Assembly: GCF_028368935.1 (NCBI RefSeq)
Contig: NZ_JAQNDK010000001.1
Span: 744,001-808,000 of the forward strand
Source of the DNA: Sorangium aterium
GTDB lineage: Bacteria > Myxococcota_A > Polyangia > Polyangiales > Polyangiaceae
Direction of reading: 5' to 3'
Length of the DNA stretch: 64,000 nucleotides
The translations under genes were made by a program, and so were the position numbers. Positions 28,365-37,168 of the stretch are shown here, one piece after another. Below the pieces are notes generated by a model. It had not been told where the DNA came from, made no database searches, and saw only the letters and a list, made by a program, of their open reading frames with translations. How positions within the stretch are numbered: the stretch's first letter is position 1; the number at the start of each line of letters is the position of its first letter.

Positions 28365-29903
28365 TCAGTGCGGGATCAGGCCGCCGAACCACGCGCCTGC
28401 GGCGAGGGCGGCGAGCGTGGCGACGAGCAGCACGGCCTTCACCGCGCCGCCCCCGGTCCTGGCTGGAGGGGCCGGATCCGGCTCCAGGTCGCGCGGCGTG
28501 GCCGGTACGAGCGGCGCGAGCGGCGGCGGCAAGGGCGGCGCAGGGCGCTGCATCTCGGGTACTGGCTGCGGGGAGGCCAGGGTCGGCACGGCTCGCCTCT
28601 CGAGCGGCGGATGCGCCAGCGCAGGCGGCGCGAGCAGCGGCCCCGCGGGCCTGGACGAGGGACCTCCGGATGAAGGGGCAAGCGGAAGGCCGAACCCCGT
28701 CTCCTCGAGCGCGGCGAGGTTGCCCTCCTCGACCGACACGGTGGCGAGGGACCGCCGCATGACGTCCTCCCCCGGCGCCGAGAGCTTGTCCCCCGGCGCC
28801 GAGAGCTTGATCTCGTCGGCCCATTTGCCGATGTCCTCGAAGGCCGAGATCTTGAGCGGCTCGTTCAGGCGCGTGGTGCTCGGCGCCGCCTTGTCGTCCG
28901 GGAGCGACGTGAACTCGAGCAGCGTCTCCTCGATGAGCCTGTCGATGAACGACGCCTTGTCCGACGTGGGGGCCCGCTTCCGGAGCGCCATGGCGCTGCG
29001 GACGTGCTCGGCGATGTCGTAGGCGCTGACGGGCCTACCGAACCTGTACAGGAAGGTCGTGAGATCCCGGCCGAGCTCGCGCGCCGAGGCGTAACGTTCC
29101 CCGGGATCGCGGGCCAGCGCGCGGGCGATGATGCGATCGAGCTCGGGGGGAACCGCCCTGTTGCTCTCGGAGAGCGTCGGGATCTGGGCCTGCTGCACGA
29201 GCTTGACCGTCTGGTAGTCGGTGTCGCCGAGGAAGAGCCGCTTCCCGGAGAGCATCTCCCAGAGGATCGCGCCGAGCGCGAAGATGTCGGTGCGGTGATC
29301 GACCTCCTGGCCCTGCGCCGCCTCGGGCGAGAGGTAGCTGAACTTGCCCTTGATGATCCCGGCCTCGCTCTTCTCGAGCTGGCTCGTCGCCTTGGCGAGG
29401 CCGAAGTCGACGATCTTCACCTCGCCGTACTTCGTGATGAGCACGTTCGGAGGCGACATGTCCCGGTGGACGATCTGGAGCGGATGCCCGTCGGCCCCCT
29501 TGAGCTCGTGGGCGTACGTGAGCCCCTCGCAGAGCTTCGCCGTGATGAACACGGCGGACTCGACCGGGAGGGTGCGGCCGGCCTTGCGCATCGACTCGAG
29601 GACCGCCTTGAGGTCGGCGCCGTCGACGTACTCCATCACGATGAAGTACGCGTTGTCGCCGACGCCGATGTCGAACACCTGCGCGACGTTGGAGTGGGAG
29701 AGGTGCGCAGACAGCCGCGCTTCGTCGAGGAACATCGCGATGAAGCGCTTCTTCTCGCTGAGGTGCGGGAGCACGCGCTTGATCGCGACCTGCTTCTTGA
29801 ACCCCTCGATCCCGGCGCTCTCCGCCAGGAAGACCTCGGCCATGCCGCCCGAAGCTAGCCGCTCGATGACCCGGTAGCGCTGCTGCTGGTGGGCATCCGT
29901 CAT
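28365..29903 (-). CDS. Membrane-anchored Ser/Thr protein kinase
   Basis: The 512-residue product has its kinase domain at 8-275: Gly loop LASGGMAEVFLA, Lys42 (VAIK), Glu of LDEARL, catalytic loop HRDMSPPN (146-153), DFG 166-168, and SPEAA for APE. The usual Lys two residues after the catalytic Asp is Ser, a variant frequent in myxobacterial kinases. A long Pro-rich linker with a doubled DKLSAPG follows (about 370-385), then one membrane helix near the C-terminus (about 485-507) and a five-residue tail. The short far-side tail argues against a sensor domain, so input is probably cytoplasmic or through partners. Confidence 0.92.
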   Translation of the reverse strand: MTDAHQQQRYRVIERLASGGMAEVFLAESAGIEGFKKQVAIKRVLPHLSEKKRFIAMFLDEARLSAHLSHSNVAQVFDIGVGDNAYFIVMEYVDGADLKAVLESMRKAGRTLPVESAVFITAKLCEGLTYAHELKGADGHPLQIVHRDMSPPNVLITKYGEVKIVDFGLAKATSQLEKSEAGIIKGKFSYLSPEAAQGQEVDHRTDIFALGAILWEMLSGKRLFLGDTDYQTVKLVQQAQIPTLSESNRAVPPELDRIIARALARDPGERYASARELGRDLTTFLYRFGRPVSAYDIAEHVRSAMALRKRAPTSDKASFIDRLIEETLLEFTSLPDDKAAPSTTRLNEPLKISAFEDIGKWADEIKLSAPGDKLSAPGEDVMRRSLATVSVEEGNLAALEETGFGLPLAPSSGGPSSRPAGPLLAPPALAHPPLERRAVPTLASPQPVPEMQRPAPPLPPPLAPLVPATPRDLEPDPAPPARTGGGAVKAVLLVATLAALAAGAWFGGLIPH

Positions 29904-30085
29904 GGTCCACCTAGTACACCACGTCCCACGCTTCGCGCGGAAACAACCGGCTCGTCTTCATCGGAGCCCGCGGTCGAAGCGCGCAAAGAGTGCGGTCTGC
30001 GATGATCGCGCACGAGCGCGCCCTGGTCGCGGGACGCAGCCTTACGCGGGCGTCGCAGCGGCCGGGCTCGGGGGGCGAGGCTCGC

Positions 30086-30772
30086 TCAGCCGGTGAGCGC
30101 GCTCCGCAGGAGCGGGCGAGGTGCAGGTGTGAGCGGCACCGCCACCGCGCGCACGCGGCTCCGCGACGCGACCGCGCCGCGCGCGAGCGCCGCGGGCTCG
30201 ATCTGCGCGACGGCGCGCCTGCGGCGATCGTCCAGCTCCGCGGCGAGCATGTCCTTCACCATGTCGAGGAGCTCCGGGAAGCCCGACAGGCGCAGCCCGA
30301 CGTCGTTCGTCCAGAGGATGATCTCGAGCTCTCCGTCAGGCGTCCTCGCCTCGGGATCCCACGCGAAGACCGTCTCGGCCGCCGCGTCGATGCCGAACGG
30401 GACGAGCGCGCTCCGCGCGCCATAGCGGCCGCGCACGGTCGCCGACGCGCCGTCGCGCTCGCCCGCGCCGCGCACCTCTTCGCCCTCGCAGTGCTCGAGC
30501 ACCATCCGCCCGACGTCCATGTACGAGCCGCGCGCGAGCGCGCGCACCCCGAGCAGGTTGGCGCCGGCGAACAGCTGCGGCCAGCCGTCGTGCCGCGAGA
30601 GCAGCTCCCGATAGCTCGGCGGCAGCGCCATCCCGAGGCGCCGCTCGACGCCGGCGATCGCCTCCTCGGAGGCCCCGGCCGGCGGCGCGATCGGCATTCC
30701 CCGCCGTGGATCCATCCGCGCGAGCTCCAGCTTGAGCGCGCGGATGCGGTGCATCGACTCGAGCCACTCCAT
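30086..30772 (-). CDS. SMI1/KNR4 (SUKH) family protein
   Basis: The ATG at 30770-30772 gives 228 residues. The SUKH signature is clear: ASEEAIAGVERRLGMALPPS followed by YRELLSRHDGWPQLFAGANL, then a central acidic part and FGIDAAAETVFAWDPEAR. SUKH proteins include immunity proteins of contact-dependent toxin systems and general adaptors. No polymorphic toxin gene is visible next to it, so an orphan immunity or adaptor role is possible. The C-terminal Arg/Ala tail (from about 185) is unassigned. Confidence 0.8.
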   Translation of the reverse strand: MEWLESMHRIRALKLELARMDPRRGMPIAPPAGASEEAIAGVERRLGMALPPSYRELLSRHDGWPQLFAGANLLGVRALARGSYMDVGRMVLEHCEGEEVRGAGERDGASATVRGRYGARSALVPFGIDAAAETVFAWDPEARTPDGELEIILWTNDVGLRLSGFPELLDMVKDMLAAELDDRRRRAVAQIEPAALARGAVASRSRVRAVAVPLTPAPRPLLRSALTG

Positions 30773-30899
30773 GCGCGCGACCCTACGCGCGCGGCGCCGG
30801 AAGGAGCAAAAAACGAGCGACGCTCCGCCCCGCCGCGCAGGCGCAACCCGGGGGACACACGCGCTTGACAGTCATTGGGGTCAGCGGCACGGTGCTTGC

Positions 30900-31163
30900 G
30901 TGGCTGGCTTGGGCTCCTGGGCATCGCTTCGCTCCGCGTTCGTCGTGGCGGGCGCCACGTTCGTCGTCGCGTCGCTCGCGACCGCGTGCCTCGACTACGC
31001 GGGCGAGGAGCTGTTCGATCAATGCGACACGCCGGCGGCGCCGCTCCCCGGCTCGGGGTCCGGCTCGGGCGCCACCACGAGCGCCGGGGCGGCCACCGTG
31101 GATCAGCCGGACTGCGGCGCGCCGACGCACGCGCCCGGCTCGGGATCCGGCTCGGGCTCGTGA
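30900..31163 (+). CDS. Small putative lipoprotein with Gly-Ser tail
   Basis: GTG at 30900 gives 87 residues; earlier starts in the same frame give Arg-rich N-termini. The hydrophobic SAFVVAGATFVVASLATAC ends in a lipobox-like LATAC; the mature part has Cys at F-D-Q-C-D and P-D-C-G plus two Gly-Ser runs. Its stop overlaps the GTG of the glycosyltransferase (GTGA), which supports real translation. Function unknown. Confidence 0.5.
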   Translation: MAGLGSWASLRSAFVVAGATFVVASLATACLDYAGEELFDQCDTPAAPLPGSGSGSGATTSAGAATVDQPDCGAPTHAPGSGSGSGS

Positions 31164-32776
31164 GGGAGGAGCGGCGCGAGCTCGCCGCGCTCGCCGCGCT
31201 CACCGCCGCCGCGCTCGCCTCGCGCCTGCTCTTCCGCATCGATCACGACGAGGACATCGACGCGCTCCGGTTCGCGCTCGGCGTGGAGCGGTTCGACGTG
31301 GCCGAGCTCCGCCCGCACGCGCCGTACTACCCCGTGTTCGTCGCGGCGGCGAAGGGGCTCGCGCTGCTCGGCGCGACGCCGCGCGCGGCGCTCGCCCTCG
31401 TCAGCGCCGCGTCGGGCGCGGCCACCGTCGCCTTCACCGCCCTGCTCGCGCGCGACGTCGCCGGGCCGCGCGCAGCGGTGTTCGCCGGGGTCCTCGCGCT
31501 CGCGTCGCCGTTCCTCTGGCTGTCGTCCGAGAAGCTCCTCAGCGACATGGCCGGCACCGCGACGGTGACCGCGGCGCTCTGGCTGTGCGCCCGCGCGAGG
31601 CGCCTCCGCGGCGCGCAGATCGCCGCCCTGGCCGCGCCGCTGGAGACCGCCGCGGAGGCGCGCGCGGCGCGCACGCGCACCTGGGCGCTCGTGCTGCTCG
31701 GCGTCGGGCTCGGCGTGCGGCTCTCGTACTTCCCGTTCGCGCTGGCTTGCCTCGCCGTCATCGCCCGCGGCGAGGGCGGCCGCCTCGCGTGGCTCGCGCG
31801 CGGCCGCGACCTCGCGGCCGGCGCGCTCGCGTGGCTCGTGCCGCTCGTGCTGATGGCGACGCCGCGCGACCTCGTCGCGACGACGTGGGTCCAGGGGCTC
31901 GGGCACTTCACCCGCTGGGGAGGGACGGCGATCACCGTCTCGTCGCCGCTCGATCGCCTCCGCGGCGTGATCTGGGGGATCTGGGCCAACGGGCTCGGCG
32001 GCGCGTGGCCTGACGCGCCGGCAGCGCGGTGGCTCGGCGCGCCGCTCCTGATCGCGCTCCTCGCCGCCGGCGCGCTCCGCGTCGCGCCGCTCCGGCGGGC
32101 CGCGCGCGCGCTGCGCGAGCAGCCCGAGCTCTGGGCCTCCGCGTTCGCTTATTTCCTCTGGGCGCTCCTCGGGCAAAACATCGCCTACAAGCCGCGGCAC
32201 TGGCTCCCGCTCGTCCCGCTCCTCCTCGTCGCCATGGCCGCCGGCGCAGCGGCCCTGTCGGCGGCGCGCCCCGCGGCAGAGGGCGCTCCGCGCCGGCGCG
32301 CGCTCCACGGCGCCGCGCCCTTCGCCGTCGTCGCGGCCCTCGCGGCGCAGTGGCTCGCCGACGCGATCTCGCTCGCTCGCCAGCACGAGGAGCCCTCGCC
32401 GGCGGCCGCGATCGTGCGCTTCCTCCGCGACGCCGGCGCGCCGCCGCGCCCGGTGCTCACGCGCGACCTGGACCGGATGATCCAGGAGGGCGCGCCGGGC
32501 CGGTTGCCGGTGCGCGTCCGCGACGACGCCGCGCTCGTCCGCGGCGTCGAGCAGGCCGGGCCGGGAGGCGCGCTCATCACCAGCGAGGCGCTGTCGCAGG
32601 AGGCGCGCGACGCGCTCGCACGCCGCGGCTACACGATCGCGATCCGCTTCGCGCGCCCGCGCTCGCGCTACGTCGACGCGCTCTGGAGCGACCTCGCCCT
32701 GCTCGAGGCGCTGCCCGCCGGACCTCCGACAGGCGGCGCGCTCTCACGCGCGCCGCGCGGCGCGCCCCCTCGCTGA
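31160..32776 (+). CDS. GT-C type membrane glycosyltransferase (ArnT/PMT-like)
   Basis: GTG at 31160, overlapping the lipoprotein stop, gives 538 residues. There are about ten hydrophobic segments. The first extracytoplasmic loop carries FRIDHDEDIDALRFAL (about 25-40), an acidic pair in the place where GT-C enzymes have the catalytic Asp. Later landmarks are LSSEKLLSDM and AYKPRHWLPLVPLLLVAMAAG. GT-C enzymes transfer sugars from polyprenyl-phosphate donors on the periplasmic face; donor and acceptor are unknown. The neighbouring lipoprotein could be a helper (speculative). Confidence 0.7.
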   Translation: MREERRELAALAALTAAALASRLLFRIDHDEDIDALRFALGVERFDVAELRPHAPYYPVFVAAAKGLALLGATPRAALALVSAASGAATVAFTALLARDVAGPRAAVFAGVLALASPFLWLSSEKLLSDMAGTATVTAALWLCARARRLRGAQIAALAAPLETAAEARAARTRTWALVLLGVGLGVRLSYFPFALACLAVIARGEGGRLAWLARGRDLAAGALAWLVPLVLMATPRDLVATTWVQGLGHFTRWGGTAITVSSPLDRLRGVIWGIWANGLGGAWPDAPAARWLGAPLLIALLAAGALRVAPLRRAARALREQPELWASAFAYFLWALLGQNIAYKPRHWLPLVPLLLVAMAAGAAALSAARPAAEGAPRRRALHGAAPFAVVAALAAQWLADAISLARQHEEPSPAAAIVRFLRDAGAPPRPVLTRDLDRMIQEGAPGRLPVRVRDDAALVRGVEQAGPGGALITSEALSQEARDALARRGYTIAIRFARPRSRYVDALWSDLALLEALPAGPPTGGALSRAPRGAPPR

Positions 32777-32801
32777 AAACGAGGTTGACCTCCGTTTTCA
32801 G
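32773..32801. repeat. 29-bp imperfect palindrome over the glycosyltransferase stop codon
   Basis: CTGAAAACG at the left and CGTTTTCAG at the right flank a centre AGGTTGACCTC that is itself nearly palindromic. The left arm includes the TGA stop. There is no T-run, so it may be a Rho-assisted terminator or an operator for the porin gene 43 bases downstream. Confidence 0.6.
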
Positions 32802-32843
32802 GGGCGCGAAGACTCCCGCCCCTCCGGGCTCCCGGTCCTCGTC

Positions 32844-34307
32844 ATGAAAGCGATCTCGTCCTTGTGGCCTCGCTCCGCGGGCGTCGTCCTCGGCGCGCTG
32901 CTGCCTTTCGCCGCCGCTGCGCAGCCCGCGCCTGCCACGCAGCCCGCGCCTGCCACGCAGCCCGCGCCTGCCGCGCAGCCGGCGCCCGCCACGCCGCCCG
33001 CGCTTGCCGCGCAGCCGGCGCCCGCCGCCCAACCCGCGCCCACCGCCCAGCCCGCGCCGGACGGCCCGGTCCTCGACCTGCCGCCCGAGCACGCCGCCCC
33101 GCCGCCGGAGCCCGGGAAGCCCGCCGTCGGTCTCGGCGCCGGAGAGGCGCCCGAGCACGAGCTCGTCCGCGGCCTGACCGAACAGCGGTTCCGAAGCGCC
33201 GGAGCGAGCGCCAGCAGCACCTCCGTCGGCGGCTACGGCGAGGTGCATGTCCGCGGCACGACGACCGGCCGCGAGGGCGAGCGCGCGTGGGTCGCCGACA
33301 TCCCCCGGCTCGTGCTCTTCGTGGCGCACGAGTTCACCGCCGACATCCGGTCCTATGTCGAGCTCGAGGTGGAGCACTCGATCTCCTGCGCGAGCTGCCC
33401 GGGCGCCGCGGAGCTGGAGCAGGCCTACATCGAGTGGAACGCCGTAGGCCGCGCCCTCGGGCTGCGCGCGGGCCTCGTGCTCGTCCCAATGGGGATCATC
33501 AACCAGTGGCACGAGCCGCCGGTGTTCCACGGCGTGGCCAGGCCCAAGGTCGACACCCTCGTCATCCCCTCGACGTGGCGCGAGATCGGGATCGGCGCGT
33601 TCGGGCAGCCGCTCGACTGGCTGCGCTTCGAGGCCTACGCCATGACCGGCCTCGATCCGCTAGGCTTCCGCGCGGGCGGCCTCGCCGGCGGGCGGCAGAA
33701 CGGCGGGCTCGCCCGCGCCAACGCGTGGGCGGCCGTCGCGCGCGTCGAGGCCGAGCCGCTGCTCGGCGTCGTCGCAGGCGCGTCGGTGTACGCGAGCGAC
33801 GCTGGCCCGAACGGCGAGGGCAAGTTCTTCCTTCGCGATGGCACCCCGGTGGATCTCTCGGTCCCGGTCCTCGGCTGGTCGCTCGACGCGCGCTGGCGCA
33901 GGAGCGGCCTGGAGACGCGGGTCCTGTTCGCCGAGTGGCACCTGCCCGAGGCGCGCGCCCTGATGGTCTCGTTCAACGAGAGCGGCGCGCCGAACTTCAT
34001 CGACCCCACGAGCCCCGTGGCCACCCGGATCCGCGGCGGCTATGTCGAGGCCGCGTTCGACGTGCTCCGCCCGCTCGGCGTGGGCCACGAGCTCCTGCCG
34101 TTCGCGCGCGTCGAGGCGTACGACACGCAGTCGGCGGTGCCCGAGGGCTACAAGGCCAACGCCTCGTACGGCGTCCGCGAACTCACGCTCGGCGCGTCGT
34201 ACCGGCCGACCCAGGGGGTCGTCGTGAAGGCCGACTACCAGCTGCGCGACCGCACGCTCGGGTTCGATCAGACGCAGCTCAACCTCGGCCTCGGGTTCAT
34301 GTACTGA
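32844..34307 (+). CDS. Outer-membrane porin-like protein with Pro/Ala-rich linker
   Basis: The 487-residue product has a signal peptide (1-25) followed by about 50 residues of Q-P-A-P-A repeats, a spacer that may cross peptidoglycan, then (from about 130) GGYGEVHVRG and strands like VLFVAHEFTADIRSYVELEV and RVEAEPLLGVVAGASVYASD, ending in LNLGLGFMY with an aromatic C-terminus, the signature of outer-membrane barrels. It resembles phosphate-selective porin O/P relatives. Next are an FAD oxidoreductase and an FMN-binding protein, so it may serve a periplasmic redox process (inference). Confidence 0.75.
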   Translation: MKAISSLWPRSAGVVLGALLPFAAAAQPAPATQPAPATQPAPAAQPAPATPPALAAQPAPAAQPAPTAQPAPDGPVLDLPPEHAAPPPEPGKPAVGLGAGEAPEHELVRGLTEQRFRSAGASASSTSVGGYGEVHVRGTTTGREGERAWVADIPRLVLFVAHEFTADIRSYVELEVEHSISCASCPGAAELEQAYIEWNAVGRALGLRAGLVLVPMGIINQWHEPPVFHGVARPKVDTLVIPSTWREIGIGAFGQPLDWLRFEAYAMTGLDPLGFRAGGLAGGRQNGGLARANAWAAVARVEAEPLLGVVAGASVYASDAGPNGEGKFFLRDGTPVDLSVPVLGWSLDARWRRSGLETRVLFAEWHLPEARALMVSFNESGAPNFIDPTSPVATRIRGGYVEAAFDVLRPLGVGHELLPFARVEAYDTQSAVPEGYKANASYGVRELTLGASYRPTQGVVVKADYQLRDRTLGFDQTQLNLGLGFMY

Positions 34308-34327
34308 GCGCCGGACGCGGGCACGCC

Positions 34328-35702
34328 ATGTCACTCCGCCCAGACGACGCCGGGCCCGAGCGCCTCGTGGTCGGCGCCGGCATCTCCGGCCTCTACGCCG
34401 CGCTGCTGCTCGCGCGGGCCGGCCGGCGCGTGCGCCTCCTCGAGCGCGCGGCGCGGGCCGGCGGGCTCGCCGGCGCCGAGACGTTCCGCGGCCTGCCGTG
34501 CGATCTCGGCTCGCACCGGCTCCACCCTGCAGCCCTCGATCAGCCTCTCTTCCGCGAGGTGCACGCGCGCTCCCCGTTCCTCTCGCGCCCGCGACGCGGG
34601 GTGCTCGTGCTCGGCGAGCGCCACGTCCCCTACCCGCCGAGCGCGCCCTCGATGCTCCGCGCGCTCGGCCTCCGCGCCGGCGCCGCCATGGGCCTCGGGT
34701 TCGTGGCGCAGCGCGGCCGCCGCGCGGCCTTCGCCCGCTGGGAGCACGACCGCGCCCGCGCCGGCGACGACGTCGGCTTCGAGCGGTTCGTGCGCGACCG
34801 CGTCGGAGCGGCGGCCTACGCGTCGTTCTACCGGCCGTACGCCGAGAAGGTCTGGGGCATCCCGCCGTCGGAGCTCTCCCAGACCGTCGCGAAGAAGCGG
34901 ATCAGCACGACGAGCCCGCTCGCGCTGTTCAAGGGGCTCGCCCGCGGTCGCGGCGGCGCCGCGGCGGATCTCGCGCGGTTCATCTACCCGCCGGCGGGCA
35001 TCTCGTCCCTCATCACGTACCTCGAGGCGCGCCTCGCCGAGGCCGGCGTCCGGGCCGAGTGCGGGACCGCCCTCGGCCTGGCCGGGGCGGGCGCGCGCGC
35101 CGGCGCGGCGCCGATCCTGTTCGCCGGTGATCTCGCGGATCTCGTGCCCGACGCGCCCCTCGAGCACCGCGGGCTCTACCTGGTCTACCTGGCGTATCCG
35201 CGTGCGCGGCTCGGCGCCCCGGAGACGTACTACTGCCCCGACCCGCGCTTCTGGTTCGGCCGCGTCTCCGAGCTGCAGAACTACGCGCCCGATCTCCGCC
35301 GCCCGGGAGAGACGGTGCTGTGCGTCGAGATTCCCGAGGGGGCCTGGGGGAGCGGGCGCGACTTCGCCTCGGGCCCGCCGCTCGAGGCGCTGCTCGATCA
35401 GCTCGTACGCGCGGGCATCGCCCCGCGCGGGGGTGGCGCCGCTCGAGGCCCGGCAGCGCTTCGTGCCCCGCGTGTACCCGCTCTACCGGCGCGGCTGGCT
35501 GCGGGACTGGCGAGCCGCGATGCGCCGCGCCGCCGCGCTCGGCGTGGTCCCCTTCGGACGGCAGGCGCTCTTCCTGCACTGCAACCTCGATCACTGCGCC
35601 GCGATCGCGGCCGACGCGGTGGCGCACGTCGAGGCCGGCCGCAGCCCGGAAGCGTGGGCGCTGAACGCCGAGCGCTACCTGGACGTGCAGGTGCGCGACT
35701 GA
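34328..35702 (+). pseudogene. FAD/NAD(P)-binding oxidoreductase (protoporphyrinogen-oxidase/UGM-like), frameshifted
   Basis: ATG at 34328. The N-terminus has a Rossmann dinucleotide motif LVVGAGISGLYAALLLARAG with LLERA about 20 residues on, then GGLAGAETFRGLPCDLGSH and YAEKVWGIPPSELSQ, as in amine-oxidase-type FAD enzymes acting on porphyrins or carotenoid/sugar substrates. The frame breaks at a G5 run (35429-35433): after GIAPRG the true continuation, GVAPLEARQRFVPRVYPLY to AERYLDVQVRD, lies one frame over and ends at 35702. Removing one G restores a ~457-residue protein. It could be a recent pseudogene, a phase-variable tract, or a sequencing error. It sits 20 bases after the porin gene. 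Confidence 0.75.
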
Positions 35703-35778
35703 CGCCCGCGCCGCCGGATCCGCCGCCCAAACGCCGTTGACTTTGACTTTCACGAATGACAGCTTCGTCGGAGCCTTG

Positions 35779-36345
35779 ATGCGTCCTTCTCGTGACCTTC
35801 GCACCGCCCACTTCGCCGCAGCGGCGGCGCTCACGTTCATCCTGGCGGCGCTGCCCGCCCACGGCGCGACGTACTGGACGGTCCCCGCTGTCCTGAAGAG
35901 CTTCTTCGCGAGCTCGAAGAAGGTCGGTTATCGCAAGGTCGTCCTCGGCGACGGGGAGGCGCAGGAGCTCGGCAAGAAGCTGGGTGCGCCGGTCAAGCGC
36001 GAGTGGGTGGTGTACGTCGCGGAGTCCGACGGCAAGATCGACGGCTACGCGATCAAGGACGAAGAGAAGGGGATGCACGAGCCGATCGACTTCGCCGTGC
36101 AGTTCTCGACGGCCGGCGCGGTGGAGCGCATCGAGATCCTCGAGTACCGCGAGGCGTACGGTGACGAGGTCCGCGGCGATCGCTTCCGCGCCCAGTTCCG
36201 CGGCAAGACGGCGGGCGACCCGATCACCGCGGGCAAGGACATCGACATCGTGTCGGGCGCATCCATCTCGTCCCGCTCCGTGGCGCTCGGCGTCAAGCGC
36301 GACGCGCTCGTCCTCCAGCTCGCGCTGAAGCGCGGCGGTCTGTGA
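35779..36345 (+). CDS. FMN-binding (RnfG/NqrC-like) periplasmic protein
   Basis: ATG 35779 with GGAG about nine bases upstream gives 188 residues and a clean signal peptide (to about PAHGA); an in-frame TTG start 42 bases earlier lacks this. The FMN-binding domain ends in DIVSGASISSRSV, equivalent to the S/D-G-A-T motif whose Thr carries covalently bound FMN in RnfG/NqrC; here the third position is Ser. The stop overlaps the next GTG. It probably passes electrons in the periplasm. Confidence 0.82.
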   Translation: MRPSRDLRTAHFAAAAALTFILAALPAHGATYWTVPAVLKSFFASSKKVGYRKVVLGDGEAQELGKKLGAPVKREWVVYVAESDGKIDGYAIKDEEKGMHEPIDFAVQFSTAGAVERIEILEYREAYGDEVRGDRFRAQFRGKTAGDPITAGKDIDIVSGASISSRSVALGVKRDALVLQLALKRGGL

Positions 36346-36965
36346 GGGATTTCACAGCTTCAGCCGGTCGGCTGAGGTCGCTCTCGCTCGGCGCGAAGCT
36401 CCTCTACTCGGCGTTCGCGCTCGCGTCGGTCATCGGGCTGCTCGTGTCGTGGCGCCTCTACGGGGCGATGGTGCAGGACGCGGGGGCTGCCGCCTACTAC
36501 GCGGGCGCGGCGATCGCCGCGCCGCCGCCTGCCCCGACCCAGGCGCCCGCCGCGGCCGGGGGGCCCGCGCTCGATCTGGGCCCGGAGCTCGAGCTCCCTG
36601 GAACGCCGGAGCCGCCGCGCGTCCTGGTCGAGCAGATCTCCGAGCGGAAGCTGCTCGAGGTGACCCATTTCCACCTCTTCTCCGTGCCGGTGTACGTGCT
36701 GATCCTCGCGCACCTCTGGCTGCTCGCGCGCCTGCCGTCGTGGCTCCACACCGCGGGCGTCGCGGCGGCCGTCGTCGCGAGCGGGCTGCACATCGCGGCG
36801 CCCTGGCTCATCCGGAGCGCGCCCGGCGCCGCGGCGCTGATGCCCATCTCTGGCGTGGCGATGCTGCTGTCGCTCGGCGCCATGGCGGTCGTCTCGACCG
36901 TGGACATGTGGCTGCCAAGGCGCTCGCGGCGAGGCGAGGCAGCGCCGGCGGACGAGGCCCAGTAA
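36342..36965 (+). CDS. Four-helix inner-membrane protein paired with the FMN-binding protein
   Basis: GTG 36342 overlaps the FMN gene stop (GTGA). The 207-residue product has about four to five hydrophobic segments (about 19-38, 113-130, 136-155, 163-185) with a Pro/Ala-rich periplasmic loop after the first. Several His lie in or beside helices (VTHFHLFSVPVYVLILAHLW, SGLHIAAPW), possible haem or quinone ligands. Tight coupling implies joint function, perhaps an electron entry point for the FMN protein. Unrecognised otherwise. Confidence 0.65.
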   Translation: MRDFTASAGRLRSLSLGAKLLYSAFALASVIGLLVSWRLYGAMVQDAGAAAYYAGAAIAAPPPAPTQAPAAAGGPALDLGPELELPGTPEPPRVLVEQISERKLLEVTHFHLFSVPVYVLILAHLWLLARLPSWLHTAGVAAAVVASGLHIAAPWLIRSAPGAAALMPISGVAMLLSLGAMAVVSTVDMWLPRRSRRGEAAPADEAQ

Positions 36966-37029
36966 ACAGGCGCGCGGAGCGCGCTCGCTCCGATCGTTGG
37001 GTACTTTGGCTGAAGGTGGGGTCGTTTGA

Positions 37030-37097
37030 ACCGCCAAGACGCCAAAAGACGCCAAGATTTTTGTGGTTTTCTTGGCGTCTTTCGGCGTCTTGGCGGT
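37030..37097. repeat. Long intergenic palindrome built from CGCCAAGA units
   Basis: Arms at 37030-37057 and 37070-37097 are 28 bases with one mismatch, loop of 12 T/G-rich bases. Each arm holds three tandem variants of GACGCCAA. It resembles REP/REPIN-type intergenic hairpins and lies between the convergent membrane-protein gene and glgB; it could also serve as a bidirectional terminator. Confidence 0.85.
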
Positions 37098-37168
37098 CGC
37101 ATCATTCCGCCACGACCTTCGCTCCGACGAGCGAAGGCGCCCTGGGTGCCAGGGCGCCGGATGAGGCC

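Noticed and set aside
32844-33070. Q-P-A-P-A repeat of the porin as an independent repeat element.
   Set aside because: It is in-frame low-complexity linker coding, frequent in this genome.
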